This document shows positions 50,826 through 58,248 of a DNA stretch of 64,000 bases, piece after piece. Every line of letters starts with the position of its first letter. Positions within the stretch are counted from its first letter, which is position 1. The notes under the pieces are model-generated. The model was not told the origin of the DNA, did no database searches, and was given only the letters and a program-made list of their open reading frames with translations. Origin of the DNA: Bacillus sp. E(2018) (lineage in GTDB: Bacteria; Bacillota; Bacilli; Bacillales; Fictibacillaceae); contig NZ_SCOL01000001.1 of NCBI RefSeq assembly GCF_005503015.1, forward strand, positions 1,798,001-1,862,000, read 5' to 3'. The position numbers and the translations under genes were made by a program.

Positions 50826-51986
50826 TTAGTAACGTACTGCGTCTGCTGCGTTTACACGACCTTTAGAGTAGTAAGTCCCTGTTCCTGAGATAGGATCTGC
50901 TGTGTTCTCGATAGCAGCACGGATGTTAGAAGCACTTCTTCCTTGTGAAGCAAGTAACCCTGCTACACCCGCTACTAGAGGACAAGCCATTGATGTACCA
51001 GACATGTAAGCATATCCACCATTACGTACAGTAGAAGCGATGTCTACACCAGGAGCAGCAACATCAACCCAAGATCCATAGTTAGAGAATGAAGCACGAA
51101 GGTCATTACGGTCAGTTGCAGCTACTGCAATCGCACCAGAATAGTAAGCTGGATAGCTAGGTGCAGAAGTATTTTCGTTACCAGCTGCAGCAACTACAAC
51201 TACTCCTTTAGAAACCGCATAGTTTACAGCATTTTGTAATGAAGTAGCAGATCCAGGTCCGCCAAGGCTAAGTGAAACTACTTTTGCTCCGTTATCTACA
51301 GCATGGTAGATTCCGTTCGCAACATCATCAAGAGATCCGCTTCCATTCGCATCAAGTACACGTACAGCATAGATAGATACGTTTGGTGCCATACCTGCGA
51401 TACCTCTAGCGTTATTCGTTGCAGCTGCTGCGATACCAGCAGCATGTGTTCCGTGGTCGTTCTGATCCATTGGATCCCAATCATCACTTACATAGTCATA
51501 CCCTTTAATGACTTTTCCAGCTAGATCAGGGTGATTGTAATCAACACCTGTATCAATGATTGCTATTTTTGTAGTAGATGAACCGCGTGTGATGTCCCAA
51601 GCTGATTGAGCACTTACTTTTTGAGGTGCATATTGTACTCCGTTTGAGAAATACGTGTCATTTGGAGTCCAACTCGCATGGTATGTATAGTTTGGCTCTG
51701 CATACTCTACATCTCCACTCGCTTCATATTCTGCAATGGCTGCATCTACGTTTCCGTCTTTTACTTTGATTACATGAAACTTAGAGCCTTTTTCTTTTAC
51801 TTCATCTTTTCCTTTTACTGCTAGCGACTTTACTTTTGACTCTGACACGCTGTCTTTAAATTTTACGATAATTTCTTGAGGTGTAACGCTTGCTTTCACC
51901 TCTGTACTTTTTGCAGCTGCCGCTGGTGTTGCAAGTGAAACTACTAATGGTAAAACCGCTGCCATCGTGGCAATCTTCTTAATCAT
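50826..51986 (-). CDS. Secreted subtilisin-like protease (thermitase-like)
   Basis: The 386-residue preproprotein has a signal peptide (1-25, ending AAAA), an I9 propeptide (about 30-105, with VKFKDSVSESKVKSL and VEYAEPNYTYHA) and a mature S8 domain. The mature part begins WTPNDTYFSNGVQYAPQKVSAQSAWDIT, much like thermitase and thermostable Bacillus proteases. Triad: Asp145 (IIDTGVDYNHPDLA), His178 (DHGTHAAGI), Ser332 (GTSMACPLVAG). In the last motif the His that usually follows Pro is Leu. No cysteine pair is needed for folding; one Cys occurs next to Ser332. It degrades extracellular protein. Strong GGAGTGA ribosome site. Single gene with terminator. Confidence 0.92.
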   Translation of the reverse strand: MIKKIATMAAVLPLVVSLATPAAAAKSTEVKASVTPQEIIVKFKDSVSESKVKSLAVKGKDEVKEKGSKFHVIKVKDGNVDAAIAEYEASGDVEYAEPNYTYHASWTPNDTYFSNGVQYAPQKVSAQSAWDITRGSSTTKIAIIDTGVDYNHPDLAGKVIKGYDYVSDDWDPMDQNDHGTHAAGIAAAATNNARGIAGMAPNVSIYAVRVLDANGSGSLDDVANGIYHAVDNGAKVVSLSLGGPGSATSLQNAVNYAVSKGVVVVAAAGNENTSAPSYPAYYSGAIAVAATDRNDLRASFSNYGSWVDVAAPGVDIASTVRNGGYAYMSGTSMACPLVAGVAGLLASQGRSASNIRAAIENTADPISGTGTYYSKGRVNAADAVRY

Positions 51987-52289
51987 TTACTTCACTCCTC
52001 TAATTTGGTGTTGGACTACAATTTCTAATATAGAGACCAATTTACAGAAAATAAAGAAGAATTTTACTATTCTAACAAAAACAAATATAAACTACTAATT
52101 TTTAAAAGTTTTAACTTAAAATAGGAATAAAGTCATTAATCCAGCTTTCATATTATTACTTCTTTCCTCATCTAGACGTAGATATGACCTAGTATTAGGA
52201 CTGGTTTTTAGAGAATCAAATAACTTAAGAGTTTAAAATTTTCAGTAAGAGGAATAGCTAAAGAAGAAACATATAATGGAGGGATGTTC
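51987..52289. other. Intergenic region between protease and peroxiredoxin genes
   Basis: About 300 bases of AT-rich sequence with divergent promoters. No clear PerR box, riboswitch or coding frame was recognised. GGTCTCTATATTAG on the minus strand near 52035 may be part of the protease promoter. Confidence 0.4.
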
Positions 52290-52784
52290 ATGATACAAAC
52301 AGGAGACACAGCACCAGACTTTACGATTAAATCTGAAAATGGAGAATCTTTCTCACTTCATAACCACCTTGAAAAAGATGATCGCTTTCACTTACTTGTC
52401 TTTTTTAGAGGAGAATGGTGCCCCGTATGTAACGATCAATTGAAAGAGTTAGAGCAAAATATTGAAACATTTAATGAGTTAAATACTCACATCTTAGCGA
52501 TTTCTACTGATGAAGAACAAAATTTGAAGAAGATGAAAGAAAAACATGCTCTTTCTTTTCCGGTCTTTAGCGATATAGAACGAGTTGCAGGAGAACCTTA
52601 TGGCGTCCAGTACCACAACGGAAAACTATATGACGATCATGGTGAACATGGAGAACCAGCATTATTTTTAATAGATGATCAAAAACGAGTCGTCTATTTT
52701 GATATTCAAACAGGACCGTTTGGAAGACCTACAGCTGAAGATTTAAGAAAGACAATCAAATATATTAAAAAAACGTTAAGATAA
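52290..52784 (+). CDS. Peroxiredoxin-like protein (AhpC/TSA family)
   Basis: The ATG at 52290, six bases after GGAGGG, gives 164 residues. The peroxidatic motif VFFRGEWCPVCNDQLKEL has Cys44 and Cys47 in a CxxC arrangement, as in atypical 2-Cys or PrxQ/thioredoxin-like peroxiredoxins, with the preceding FR..W. The later strands ILAISTDEEQNLKKMKEKHALSFPVFSDIE and ALFLIDDQKRVVYFDIQ complete the fold. It reduces peroxides using thioredoxin or bacillithiol. Cytoplasmic. Single gene ending in a long hairpin. Confidence 0.82.
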   Translation: MIQTGDTAPDFTIKSENGESFSLHNHLEKDDRFHLLVFFRGEWCPVCNDQLKELEQNIETFNELNTHILAISTDEEQNLKKMKEKHALSFPVFSDIERVAGEPYGVQYHNGKLYDDHGEHGEPALFLIDDQKRVVYFDIQTGPFGRPTAEDLRKTIKYIKKTLR

Positions 52785-52788
52785 TAAA

Positions 52789-52835
52789 ACAAACGACGAA
52801 GTGAGGCAGTGCCTCACTTCGTCGTTTGTTTTTTT
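52789..52835 (+). terminator. terminator of peroxiredoxin gene
   Basis: Arms ACAAACGACGAAGTGAGGCA and TGCCTCACTTCGTCGTTTGT form a nearly loopless 20-bp perfect stem followed by TTTTTTT. Confidence 0.92.
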
Positions 52836-52853
52836 CAGTGTTATGAATCCCAC

Positions 52854-53303
52854 TTAACCTTCTGTTCCTACAAAATATTCATTCTTACGATAAGATAAAG
52901 CACTTACATGAGCAACAAGCTCTGTATCATTTTCCACTCTCACTTCATACCAAGAAGTTCTATGATTACGTTTAATCTCTATAGCTCTTGCCGTAATTTT
53001 ATCACCACTTTGACATGCAGCAAGATACCCAATATTTACTGAAAGTCCGACAGATGTTTTTCCATAGGAATTACATGCTACAGCAAAGACAAAATCTGCA
53101 ATGGCAAATAATGCCGCTCCATGGGCTGTTCCATGCGCATTTAGCATATTATCAGTGATTGTCATTTGTGCTTCTGCTTTACCAGGGCCAACCTCTAGTA
53201 ATTCGATACCTAACCATTTTGCAAAAGTGTCATTTTGAAGCTTTTCCTTAATATCCTCTTTATACTGAATATGGACATCACGATCGTCTCTTTTTGTTTT
53301 CAT
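52854..53303 (-). CDS. PaaI-type hotdog thioesterase
   Basis: The ATG behind GCGAGGTGA gives 149 residues. The hotdog fold is clear: FAKWLGIELLEVGPGKAEAQMTITDNMLNAHGTAHGAALFAIADFVFAVACNSYG, with the NAHGTAHGG-like motif that binds the acyl-CoA thioester and whose Asn and Asp take part in catalysis in PaaI. The C-terminal strands TARAIEIKRNHRTSWYEVRVEN complete the dimer interface. It hydrolyses (hydroxy)phenylacetyl-CoA or related acyl-CoAs; no phenylacetate genes are near. Single gene. Confidence 0.88.
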   Translation of the reverse strand: MKTKRDDRDVHIQYKEDIKEKLQNDTFAKWLGIELLEVGPGKAEAQMTITDNMLNAHGTAHGAALFAIADFVFAVACNSYGKTSVGLSVNIGYLAACQSGDKITARAIEIKRNHRTSWYEVRVENDTELVAHVSALSYRKNEYFVGTEG

Positions 53304-53439
53304 ATTTCTCACCTCGCTATAAGACATTCTGTGTTCTACAAACAATCCCCTTCATACACCTATAAGGATTAACACTTCACATTCTATGGGAATACATTTA
53401 AAATAAAGTAACTAAACATATAAGAAAGGTCGGATTAAT

Positions 53440-53871
53440 ATGTCTCACTCTTCGATTTCCATTCCAAGACCTTTAGTTCGAACAAATCAGTGGTTCATTT
53501 TTTTATCTACTCTAGCTACCTGGCTATCTGGTCAATCATGGTTCTTATTACTTCCATTAGTTGCTGGTCTTCTAGGTATGTTTTTTGAATACAATCCTGT
53601 TATGAAAGCTGCTAAATTATTCTTAAGTAAGAAACCTTCTGAATACATTCCAGAGGATAAGGACCAACAGCAGTTTAATCAGATGATTGCGATCTCGCTT
53701 CTTACAGTGGGTTTCATAAGTTATACATTAGGCTGGGGTACACTAGCATGGATTGCTACTATTATGGTTGCAACAGCTTCTTTTGTAGCAATACTCGGCT
53801 TTTGTATCGGATGCTTTATTAGGTTCAGATGGCAGCAATATCGTTATAAGAGAACTCAAGACTCAAACTAA
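53440..53871 (+). CDS. DUF4395 membrane protein
   Basis: The 143-residue protein has four helices in two pairs (about 17-35, 36-52, 83-102, 105-127). The N terminus SISIPRPLVRTNQWFIFLSTLATWLSG and the inner EYNPVMKAAKLFL plus FCIGCFIRFRWQQYR fit the DUF4395 family of membrane proteins, often encoded near sulfur-transfer or thioredoxin genes. The CxxxC in the last helix (GFCIGCF) is typical of the family and could be redox-active. Function unknown. It is divergent from the thioesterase gene. Confidence 0.78.
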   Translation: MSHSSISIPRPLVRTNQWFIFLSTLATWLSGQSWFLLLPLVAGLLGMFFEYNPVMKAAKLFLSKKPSEYIPEDKDQQQFNQMIAISLLTVGFISYTLGWGTLAWIATIMVATASFVAILGFCIGCFIRFRWQQYRYKRTQDSN

Positions 53872-53878
53872 TATACAA

Positions 53879-53914
53879 AAAGAACCATTCGCCATTTATG
53901 GTGAGTGGTTCTTT
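53879..53914 (+). terminator. terminator of DUF4395 gene
   Basis: AAAGAACCA/TGGTTCTTT outer stem with TC/GA inner pairs and a T-rich tail. Confidence 0.75.
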
Positions 53915-54120
53915 CATCATTTTATTGCTTCAAATACAAAGCTTTGTTTAGCATGTACTTTTCCCATTCTAAATCCGCCATAACCATAACCTCAGAACCC
54001 CTGCCTGTTTAATATCAATTTTATTTCTTGTGGCTCACCGCCTGCCCTGTGGAAATCGAAAAACCTAGAACGGAAATCAACTATAATCAAATGCAACACA
54101 AACAGCCTTTAATAAAAATG
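53915..54120. other. Intergenic region before the ABC exporter
   Basis: Contains a weak third copy of the intergenic repeat (CTAGAACGGAAATCAACTAT, near 54066-54086). A 21-codon frame on the minus strand near 53936-54001 is too short to call. Nothing else was recognised. Confidence 0.4.
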
Positions 54121-54134
54121 AGTGAGTACTCACT
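54121..54134. promoter_or_regulatory. TetR-type operator 1
   Basis: AGTGAGTACTCACT, a perfect 14-bp palindrome whose last base is the first base of the -35 box of the exporter promoter. Confidence 0.75.
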
Positions 54135-54163
54135 TGACCTTTATCATTTCTTTAACATATGAT
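54134..54163 (+). promoter_or_regulatory. promoter of ABC exporter operon
   Basis: TTGACC (54134-54139) and TATGAT (54158-54163), 18 bases apart, bracketed by two identical palindromes. Confidence 0.7.
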
Positions 54164-54174
54164 GATATTAAATG

Positions 54175-54188
54175 AGTGAGTACTCACT
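54175..54188. promoter_or_regulatory. TetR-type operator 2
   Basis: A second perfect AGTGAGTACTCACT, placed just after the expected transcription start and 54 bp centre-to-centre from operator 1. This fits cooperative repression by the TetR protein encoded downstream. Confidence 0.75.
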
Positions 54189-54208
54189 TTTAAATAAGGA
54201 GGCTTATT

Positions 54209-54937
54209 ATGGAATCTGTTATTCAAGTAGCAAATGTTTCTAAGAATTATCGGTCTCATCAAGTATTGAAGGACATTGACCTAACCGTGAAAAAAAATGA
54301 AATCTATGGATTGTTGGGTCCTTCAGGAGCTGGAAAAACAACATTGGTTAAGATGATCGCGGGAATTGAGATTCCCACAACTGGCAGTATAAGTGTTCTT
54401 GATTCATCAATGCCTAATCTTAATATCATGAAGCAAATTGGGTTTATGGCTCAATCTGACGCGCTTTACGGAGAATTAAGTGGAAGAGAAAACCTTGAAT
54501 TCTTCTCATCAATTTATGGTCTAAAAGGACAAAAACAACAAGAAAGGATTCATCTGGTTTCTGAACTTGTGAACCTTTCAAATTTTCTACAAAAAACAGT
54601 AGATCAATATTCTGGCGGCATGAAACGAAGGCTATCTTTAGCTGCTGCACTTTTGCATGAACCACAGATCCTAATTCTTGATGAACCTACTGTAGGTATT
54701 GATCCCTTGCTCCGGCAATCTATTTGGGATGAATTGTATAAGTTAAGTAGGAACGGAACAACGATCCTAGTTACCACTCATGTAATGGATGAAGCGGAAA
54801 AATGCGGTCAGCTGGGAATGCTTCGTGATGGAAAGCTAATTGCCTCTGGAACACCACAAGAATTAAAAGAATTTACATCAAGTAGTTCAATTGAAGACGC
54901 ATTTCTCTATTTTGGAGGTGTTCATCATGAGAATTAA
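54209..54937 (+). CDS. ABC exporter ATP-binding protein
   Basis: The 242-residue ATPase has Walker A GPSGAGKTTL near residue 37, Q-loop MAQSD, signature YSGGMKRRLSLA, Walker B LILDEPTVGIDP and the H-loop VTTHVMDEAEKC. The sequence is of the DrrA/CcmA-like ABC-2 class that drives export of drugs or lipids. AAGGAGG precedes the ATG. Its last 11 bases overlap the permease gene, so both are coupled. It is controlled by the twin-operator promoter just upstream. Confidence 0.93.
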   Translation: MESVIQVANVSKNYRSHQVLKDIDLTVKKNEIYGLLGPSGAGKTTLVKMIAGIEIPTTGSISVLDSSMPNLNIMKQIGFMAQSDALYGELSGRENLEFFSSIYGLKGQKQQERIHLVSELVNLSNFLQKTVDQYSGGMKRRLSLAAALLHEPQILILDEPTVGIDPLLRQSIWDELYKLSRNGTTILVTTHVMDEAEKCGQLGMLRDGKLIASGTPQELKEFTSSSSIEDAFLYFGGVHHEN

Positions 54938-55961
54938 AGCTCTAGTGGTCCGGATCATCAGACAATTCATACGAGACAAACGCACACTTGCCATGATGTT
55001 TATTGCCCCTCTTCTTATCTTAACGCTTGTGAACTTGGTTTTTTCGAGCAATGACTATGAACCTAAGATCGGGGTTGTAAGTGATCAAAAAGTTGTAGAC
55101 CAACTGAAATCATCAAATAAAGCTTTCATCTCTTATCAAAATACGTCCGAAGCTCATCATGATTTAGCAGATGAGAAACTTGATGCTGTTCTTGAAGTCA
55201 CATTTCCTTCTCCTACTATTACACTTGAAGGAAGTAATCCAACAGCAAATAAGGCTTCAATCACAAAGATTGAAAAAGCCTTGAAATCACTTCCAACTCA
55301 AGACACTGAAAAAACAAAAAACACCCCAGAAATCAACTATTTGCATGGGTCTGCTGATATGGAAACTTTTGACTATATCGGCCCCTTCTTAATCGGATTT
55401 TTTATTTTCTTTTTCGTTTTCTTAATTTCAGGGGTATCATTTTTACGTGAAAGAACAACGGGAACACTTGAGCGGCTGCTCGCTACGCCGATGCGTCGAT
55501 GGGAGATGGTAGTCGGATATGTATTAGGCTTTGGGATCTTTACCATTTTACAATCGGCCATCATTGTTTCGTTTGCGATCTATGTTCTTAATATCATGAT
55601 GGTTGGTTCAATATGGTTAGTAATTTTAATTACACTCATGCTCGCGATAACCGCACTTTCACTTGGAACTTTGCTTTCAGCTTTTGCAACCAATGAGTTA
55701 CAGATGATACAGTTCATCCCGCTAGTCGTGGTACCGCAAGTGTTTTTCTCTGGCTTGTTTACCATTGAAACAATGGCAGAATGGCTTCAGCCTTTGAGCT
55801 ATATTATGCCATTAACATACGGAGGAGAAGCGATTCGAGATGTTATGATTCAAGGCGATGGGTGGAGTGATATTTACGGAAACGTGCTCGTGCTTCTTGG
55901 TTTCTCCCTTTTATTTATGATACTAAACGTACTCGCTTTGAAAAAACACCGTAGACTATAA
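54927..55961 (+). CDS. ABC-2 type permease
   Basis: The ATG at 54927, seven bases after GGAGGTG, gives 344 residues. One membrane helix lies at about 20-40, then an external domain (41-155), then five helices to the end. The internal segment SFLRERTTGTLERLLATPMRRWEMVVGYVLGFG is the ABC-2 family coupling motif, and VVVPQVFFSGLFTIETMAEWLQPLSYIMPLTYGGEAIRDVMIQG is also diagnostic. With the ATPase it forms an exporter for drugs, antibiotics or lipids; the substrate is probably an inducer of the TetR regulator. Confidence 0.9.
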   Translation: MRIKALVVRIIRQFIRDKRTLAMMFIAPLLILTLVNLVFSSNDYEPKIGVVSDQKVVDQLKSSNKAFISYQNTSEAHHDLADEKLDAVLEVTFPSPTITLEGSNPTANKASITKIEKALKSLPTQDTEKTKNTPEINYLHGSADMETFDYIGPFLIGFFIFFFVFLISGVSFLRERTTGTLERLLATPMRRWEMVVGYVLGFGIFTILQSAIIVSFAIYVLNIMMVGSIWLVILITLMLAITALSLGTLLSAFATNELQMIQFIPLVVVPQVFFSGLFTIETMAEWLQPLSYIMPLTYGGEAIRDVMIQGDGWSDIYGNVLVLLGFSLLFMILNVLALKKHRRL

Positions 55962-55970
55962 GATAAGCGT

Positions 55971-55999
55971 TTGTACTGCCTCACTTTAGTGTCTATAAT
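55971..55999 (+). promoter_or_regulatory. tetR promoter
   Basis: TTGTAC (55971-55976) and TATAAT (55994-55999) with a 17-base spacer. The spacer contains CTCACTTTAGTG, a possible half-operator related to the exporter palindromes. Confidence 0.6.
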
Positions 56000-56034
56000 G
56001 AAGAAAATGTACGTTTTTAAAAGGAGTAGCTTTA

Positions 56035-56691
56035 ATGTCCAATTCAGAGTGGATCAACGACCTAATTAACGATCACGATGTCCCAACGATGAGCGATAAA
56101 CAACGAAAAATCTTAGAAGCAGCCATCGATACATTCTCAGAAAAGGGATATGCCGCTTCTTCTACGAGTGAGATCGCAAAAAAAGCTGGAGTTGCTGAAG
56201 GCACGATTTTTCGTCATTTTAAAACGAAGAAAGAGCTGTTGCTTGCTATTGTTACACCAACAGTAGCAAAATTTGTAGCTCCCTTCTTCATCAAGTCCTT
56301 CACTAAAGAGGTATTTGAAAACGAATATGAACACTATGAAGATTTTATAAGAGTCGTTGCTAAAAACAGACTAGAATTCGTTCGAAAACAATTTCCAGTC
56401 TTAAAAATATTCATTCAAGAGATCGCTTTTCACGACGAATTACGTGAACCGTTTCAAAAACTTTTCACTGAACATGTATATCAAAAATTCAAGAAGATCA
56501 TAGAGCATTTCCAAGAAAAAGGAGAGATTGTTTCTCTTCCTCCAGAAACGATTATGCGTATGACAGCATCTAGTATCATAGGCTATATCTTGCCCCGTTT
56601 TCTTCTTTTTTCGGATAAGGAATGGGATGACGAAAAAGAAATTGATCAGATCGTAGCTTTTATCATGTATGGTCTTACAGGAAAACAATAA
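56035..56691 (+). CDS. TetR/AcrR-family repressor
   Basis: The 218-residue protein has an N-terminal TetR domain (about 20-70): QRKILEAAIDTFSEKGYAASSTSEIAKKAGVAEGTIFRHFKTKKELL, a textbook helix-turn-helix. The ligand-binding part (75-215) is helical and divergent. It follows the exporter genes by 73 bases and has its own promoter; the twin AGTGAGTACTCACT sites in front of the exporter are the likely targets. Strong AAAAGGAG ribosome site. Terminator immediately after the stop. Confidence 0.92.
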   Translation: MSNSEWINDLINDHDVPTMSDKQRKILEAAIDTFSEKGYAASSTSEIAKKAGVAEGTIFRHFKTKKELLLAIVTPTVAKFVAPFFIKSFTKEVFENEYEHYEDFIRVVAKNRLEFVRKQFPVLKIFIQEIAFHDELREPFQKLFTEHVYQKFKKIIEHFQEKGEIVSLPPETIMRMTASSIIGYILPRFLLFSDKEWDDEKEIDQIVAFIMYGLTGKQ

Positions 56692-56694
56692 CGA

Positions 56695-56737
56695 AAAAAC
56701 AGAACCCGCTTTTTATATGAGCGGGTTCTGTTTTTAT
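56695..56737. terminator. bidirectional terminator of tetR
   Basis: AAAACAGAACCCGCT/AGCGGGTTCTGTTTT perfect stem, T-run on the plus strand. It overlaps the end of the small exported peptide gene on the other strand. Confidence 0.9.
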
Positions 56738-56874
56738 TCTACTAGTATTTGGGGTTCGGGGGTAAAGTGAGAAAGTTGAACATTTATATCACTAGTTGTC
56801 GGTGACATTACTTTAGCTGCTGGACTAAAAGCAACGAATAAACAAAAGATAATAACTATATTCACTTTCTTCAT
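56734..56874 (-). CDS. Small exported peptide (46 residues)
   Basis: This short gene encodes a 46-residue precursor: MKKVNIVIIFCLFVAFSPAA followed by KVMSPTTSDINVQLSHFTPE and PQILVE. The first 20 residues form a clear signal peptide (KK, hydrophobic core, AxA-like SPAA). The ribosome site GGGGAGGTGAG is excellent, six bases from the ATG. A secreted peptide of about 26 residues would remain. Size and build recall Phr-type signalling precursors, but no Rap gene adjoins and the C terminus is unlike known Phr pentapeptides. It follows the VOC/membrane gene pair by 80 bases on the same strand. Confidence 0.55.
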   Translation of the reverse strand: MKKVNIVIIFCLFVAFSPAAKVMSPTTSDINVQLSHFTPEPQILVE

Positions 56875-56954
56875 ATACTCACCTCCCCGCTCTTCCCTTT
56901 ATGTTCACATTATTTCTTATTTCTTCATATAGATTACCCGTGAACCTCTCATTC

Positions 56955-57242
56955 TCAAGCCTGTTTTTTGGGAGTTATCGGTTTTAATGTGCTTTTTTCA
57001 CTTAATAGGATGATGAACAAGCAAACAGCAAGTATTAAAAATATCACCCCAGATCCCATAAAGCCATTAGCATAGGATAATATATCTTCAGTTGGAACAC
57101 TCTCATTGACCTCTATTCCCAAAAAGTAAACACCAATGCCATCACCGTCCACGGAGCTTTTAGCAATCTCTCTTAAGTTTAGTCCTTGCGTTAACATTAA
57201 GATGCCTACTATAGAAAACAAGATACCTATTACCCATCTCAT
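56955..57242 (-). CDS. Hypothetical small membrane protein
   Basis: The 95-residue protein has two membrane helices (3-20 and about 60-80) flanking a polar external loop (NLREIAKSSVDGDGIGVYFLGIEVNESVPTEDILSYANG). The tail is basic (KPITPKKQA). I do not recognise a family. Its start overlaps the VOC gene stop by four bases (ATGA-like), so it is cotranscribed and translationally coupled with that gene. Confidence 0.6.
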   Translation of the reverse strand: MRWVIGILFSIVGILMLTQGLNLREIAKSSVDGDGIGVYFLGIEVNESVPTEDILSYANGFMGSGVIFLILAVCLFIILLSEKSTLKPITPKKQA

Positions 57243-57679
57243 CTTTCAATCTCTGAAAAAGATTCTTTTTGTAAAGCTTTAAATCTCGGACTCAGAACAC
57301 TCCAAACATCAAAAAGATTTCCTTCTGGATCAGAGAAGACAAAATTCTTACCAGTATGTTCACGATCTTCAATATCTCCTGTTGGAATGCCCTGCTCTTT
57401 AAATTCAGTGTGCAACGTATACAATTCTTCCAAGCCGTCTACTTCAAACGTTAAAGAAAACCTTTTGTTTCCTTTATAGTCAGTAAAATTTGATGTCTCA
57501 CCTTCTAATGATCGCACAAGAAAAAAACTTTGGTCTGCTAGATTAAGAATGGCTTTTTCGTCATCACCATAACTTATCGTTGCTCCAAGCTTTTCTGTGT
57601 ACCATTTAGCAGAATTGTCTACATCCGTAACAGGCGCATAAGTCGTACCAACACAAATTAACTTTTCAATCAACGACAT
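57239..57679 (-). CDS. VOC-family (glyoxalase/bleomycin-resistance-like) protein
   Basis: The ATG at 57679, behind GAGGAGGGA, gives 146 residues. Two beta-alpha-beta-beta-beta units are visible: TTYAPVTDVDNSAKWYTEKLGATISYGDDEKAILNLADQSFFLV and RFSLTFEVDGLEELYTLHTEFKEQGIPTGDIEDREHTGKNFVFSDPEGNLFDVW. The DPEGN motif is typical of the superfamily. Metal ligands are not all evident, so it could be a binding or an enzyme protein. First gene of a pair with the small membrane protein. Confidence 0.82.
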   Translation of the reverse strand: MSLIEKLICVGTTYAPVTDVDNSAKWYTEKLGATISYGDDEKAILNLADQSFFLVRSLEGETSNFTDYKGNKRFSLTFEVDGLEELYTLHTEFKEQGIPTGDIEDREHTGKNFVFSDPEGNLFDVWSVLSPRFKALQKESFSEIER

Positions 57680-57812
57680 TCCCTCCTCATGATAATGAAT
57701 GATTTTATATAAAATTCTTCTAATAAAAGAAAAATCCTCCATAGAAACAAGGGAACCTAGATCATTTAAGAGAAATAGTACAATAACAAAGTTAGCGGAG
57801 GGTGAATACTTC

Positions 57813-58190
57813 ATGAAAGAATATCAATTTAAGAATACAATCCCTGTCCTTCGAATATTTGATGAACATAAGGCAAGAGAATTCTACATAGACTTTCTTG
57901 GTTTTTCGATCGATTGGGAACATCGATACGAAGAAGATTTCCCAATTTATATCCAGGTTTCACTTGGAGAATGCTTATTACATCTGTCTGAGCATCATGG
58001 TGATTCGAGTCCTGGAATTAAACTAAGGATACACGTTGAAGGAATCCAAGCCTATCATCAGTTCTTGGCTGAAAAAAACTATAAATTTGCTAGACCAGGA
58101 CTTGAAGAGGCCCATGGCTTTAAAGAAGTTAGAGTTGGTGATCCGTTCGGAAACGAATTTTGTTTTGTAGAAAAAATCGAATCTCTATAG
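57813..58190 (+). CDS. Glyoxalase superfamily protein, Ble-like
   Basis: The ATG at 57813, behind GGAGGGTGA, gives 125 residues. The sequence IPVLRIFDEHKAREFYIDFLGFSIDWEHRYEEDFPIYIQVSLGECLLHLSEHHGDSSPG is typical of the bleomycin-binding-protein-like group of VOC proteins, and GDPFGNEFCFVEK closes the second repeat. Members may bind glycopeptide antibiotics or act on small substrates. It is divergent from the other VOC gene, with only 133 bases between the start codons, so both could be regulated together. Confidence 0.82.
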   Translation: MKEYQFKNTIPVLRIFDEHKAREFYIDFLGFSIDWEHRYEEDFPIYIQVSLGECLLHLSEHHGDSSPGIKLRIHVEGIQAYHQFLAEKNYKFARPGLEEAHGFKEVRVGDPFGNEFCFVEKIESL

Positions 58191-58209
58191 TTTTGTATTC
58201 ACACGAATA

Positions 58210-58242
58210 AAAGACACCTGTAGTTAGCCATCAGGTGTCTTT
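58210..58242. terminator. bidirectional terminator
   Basis: AAAGACACCTG/CAGGTGTCTTT perfect stem, 11-base loop, between converging genes. Confidence 0.85.
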
Positions 58243-58248
58243 CATGCT

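Noticed and set aside
53936..54001. Minus-strand frame of about 21 codons with a GAGG before it
   Set aside because: Too short to support, and sequence does not suggest a known small-protein class.
56734..56874. Phr pheromone of a Rap-Phr pair
   Set aside because: The peptide has the right size but no Rap-type TPR gene is near, so the specific Phr label is not supported.
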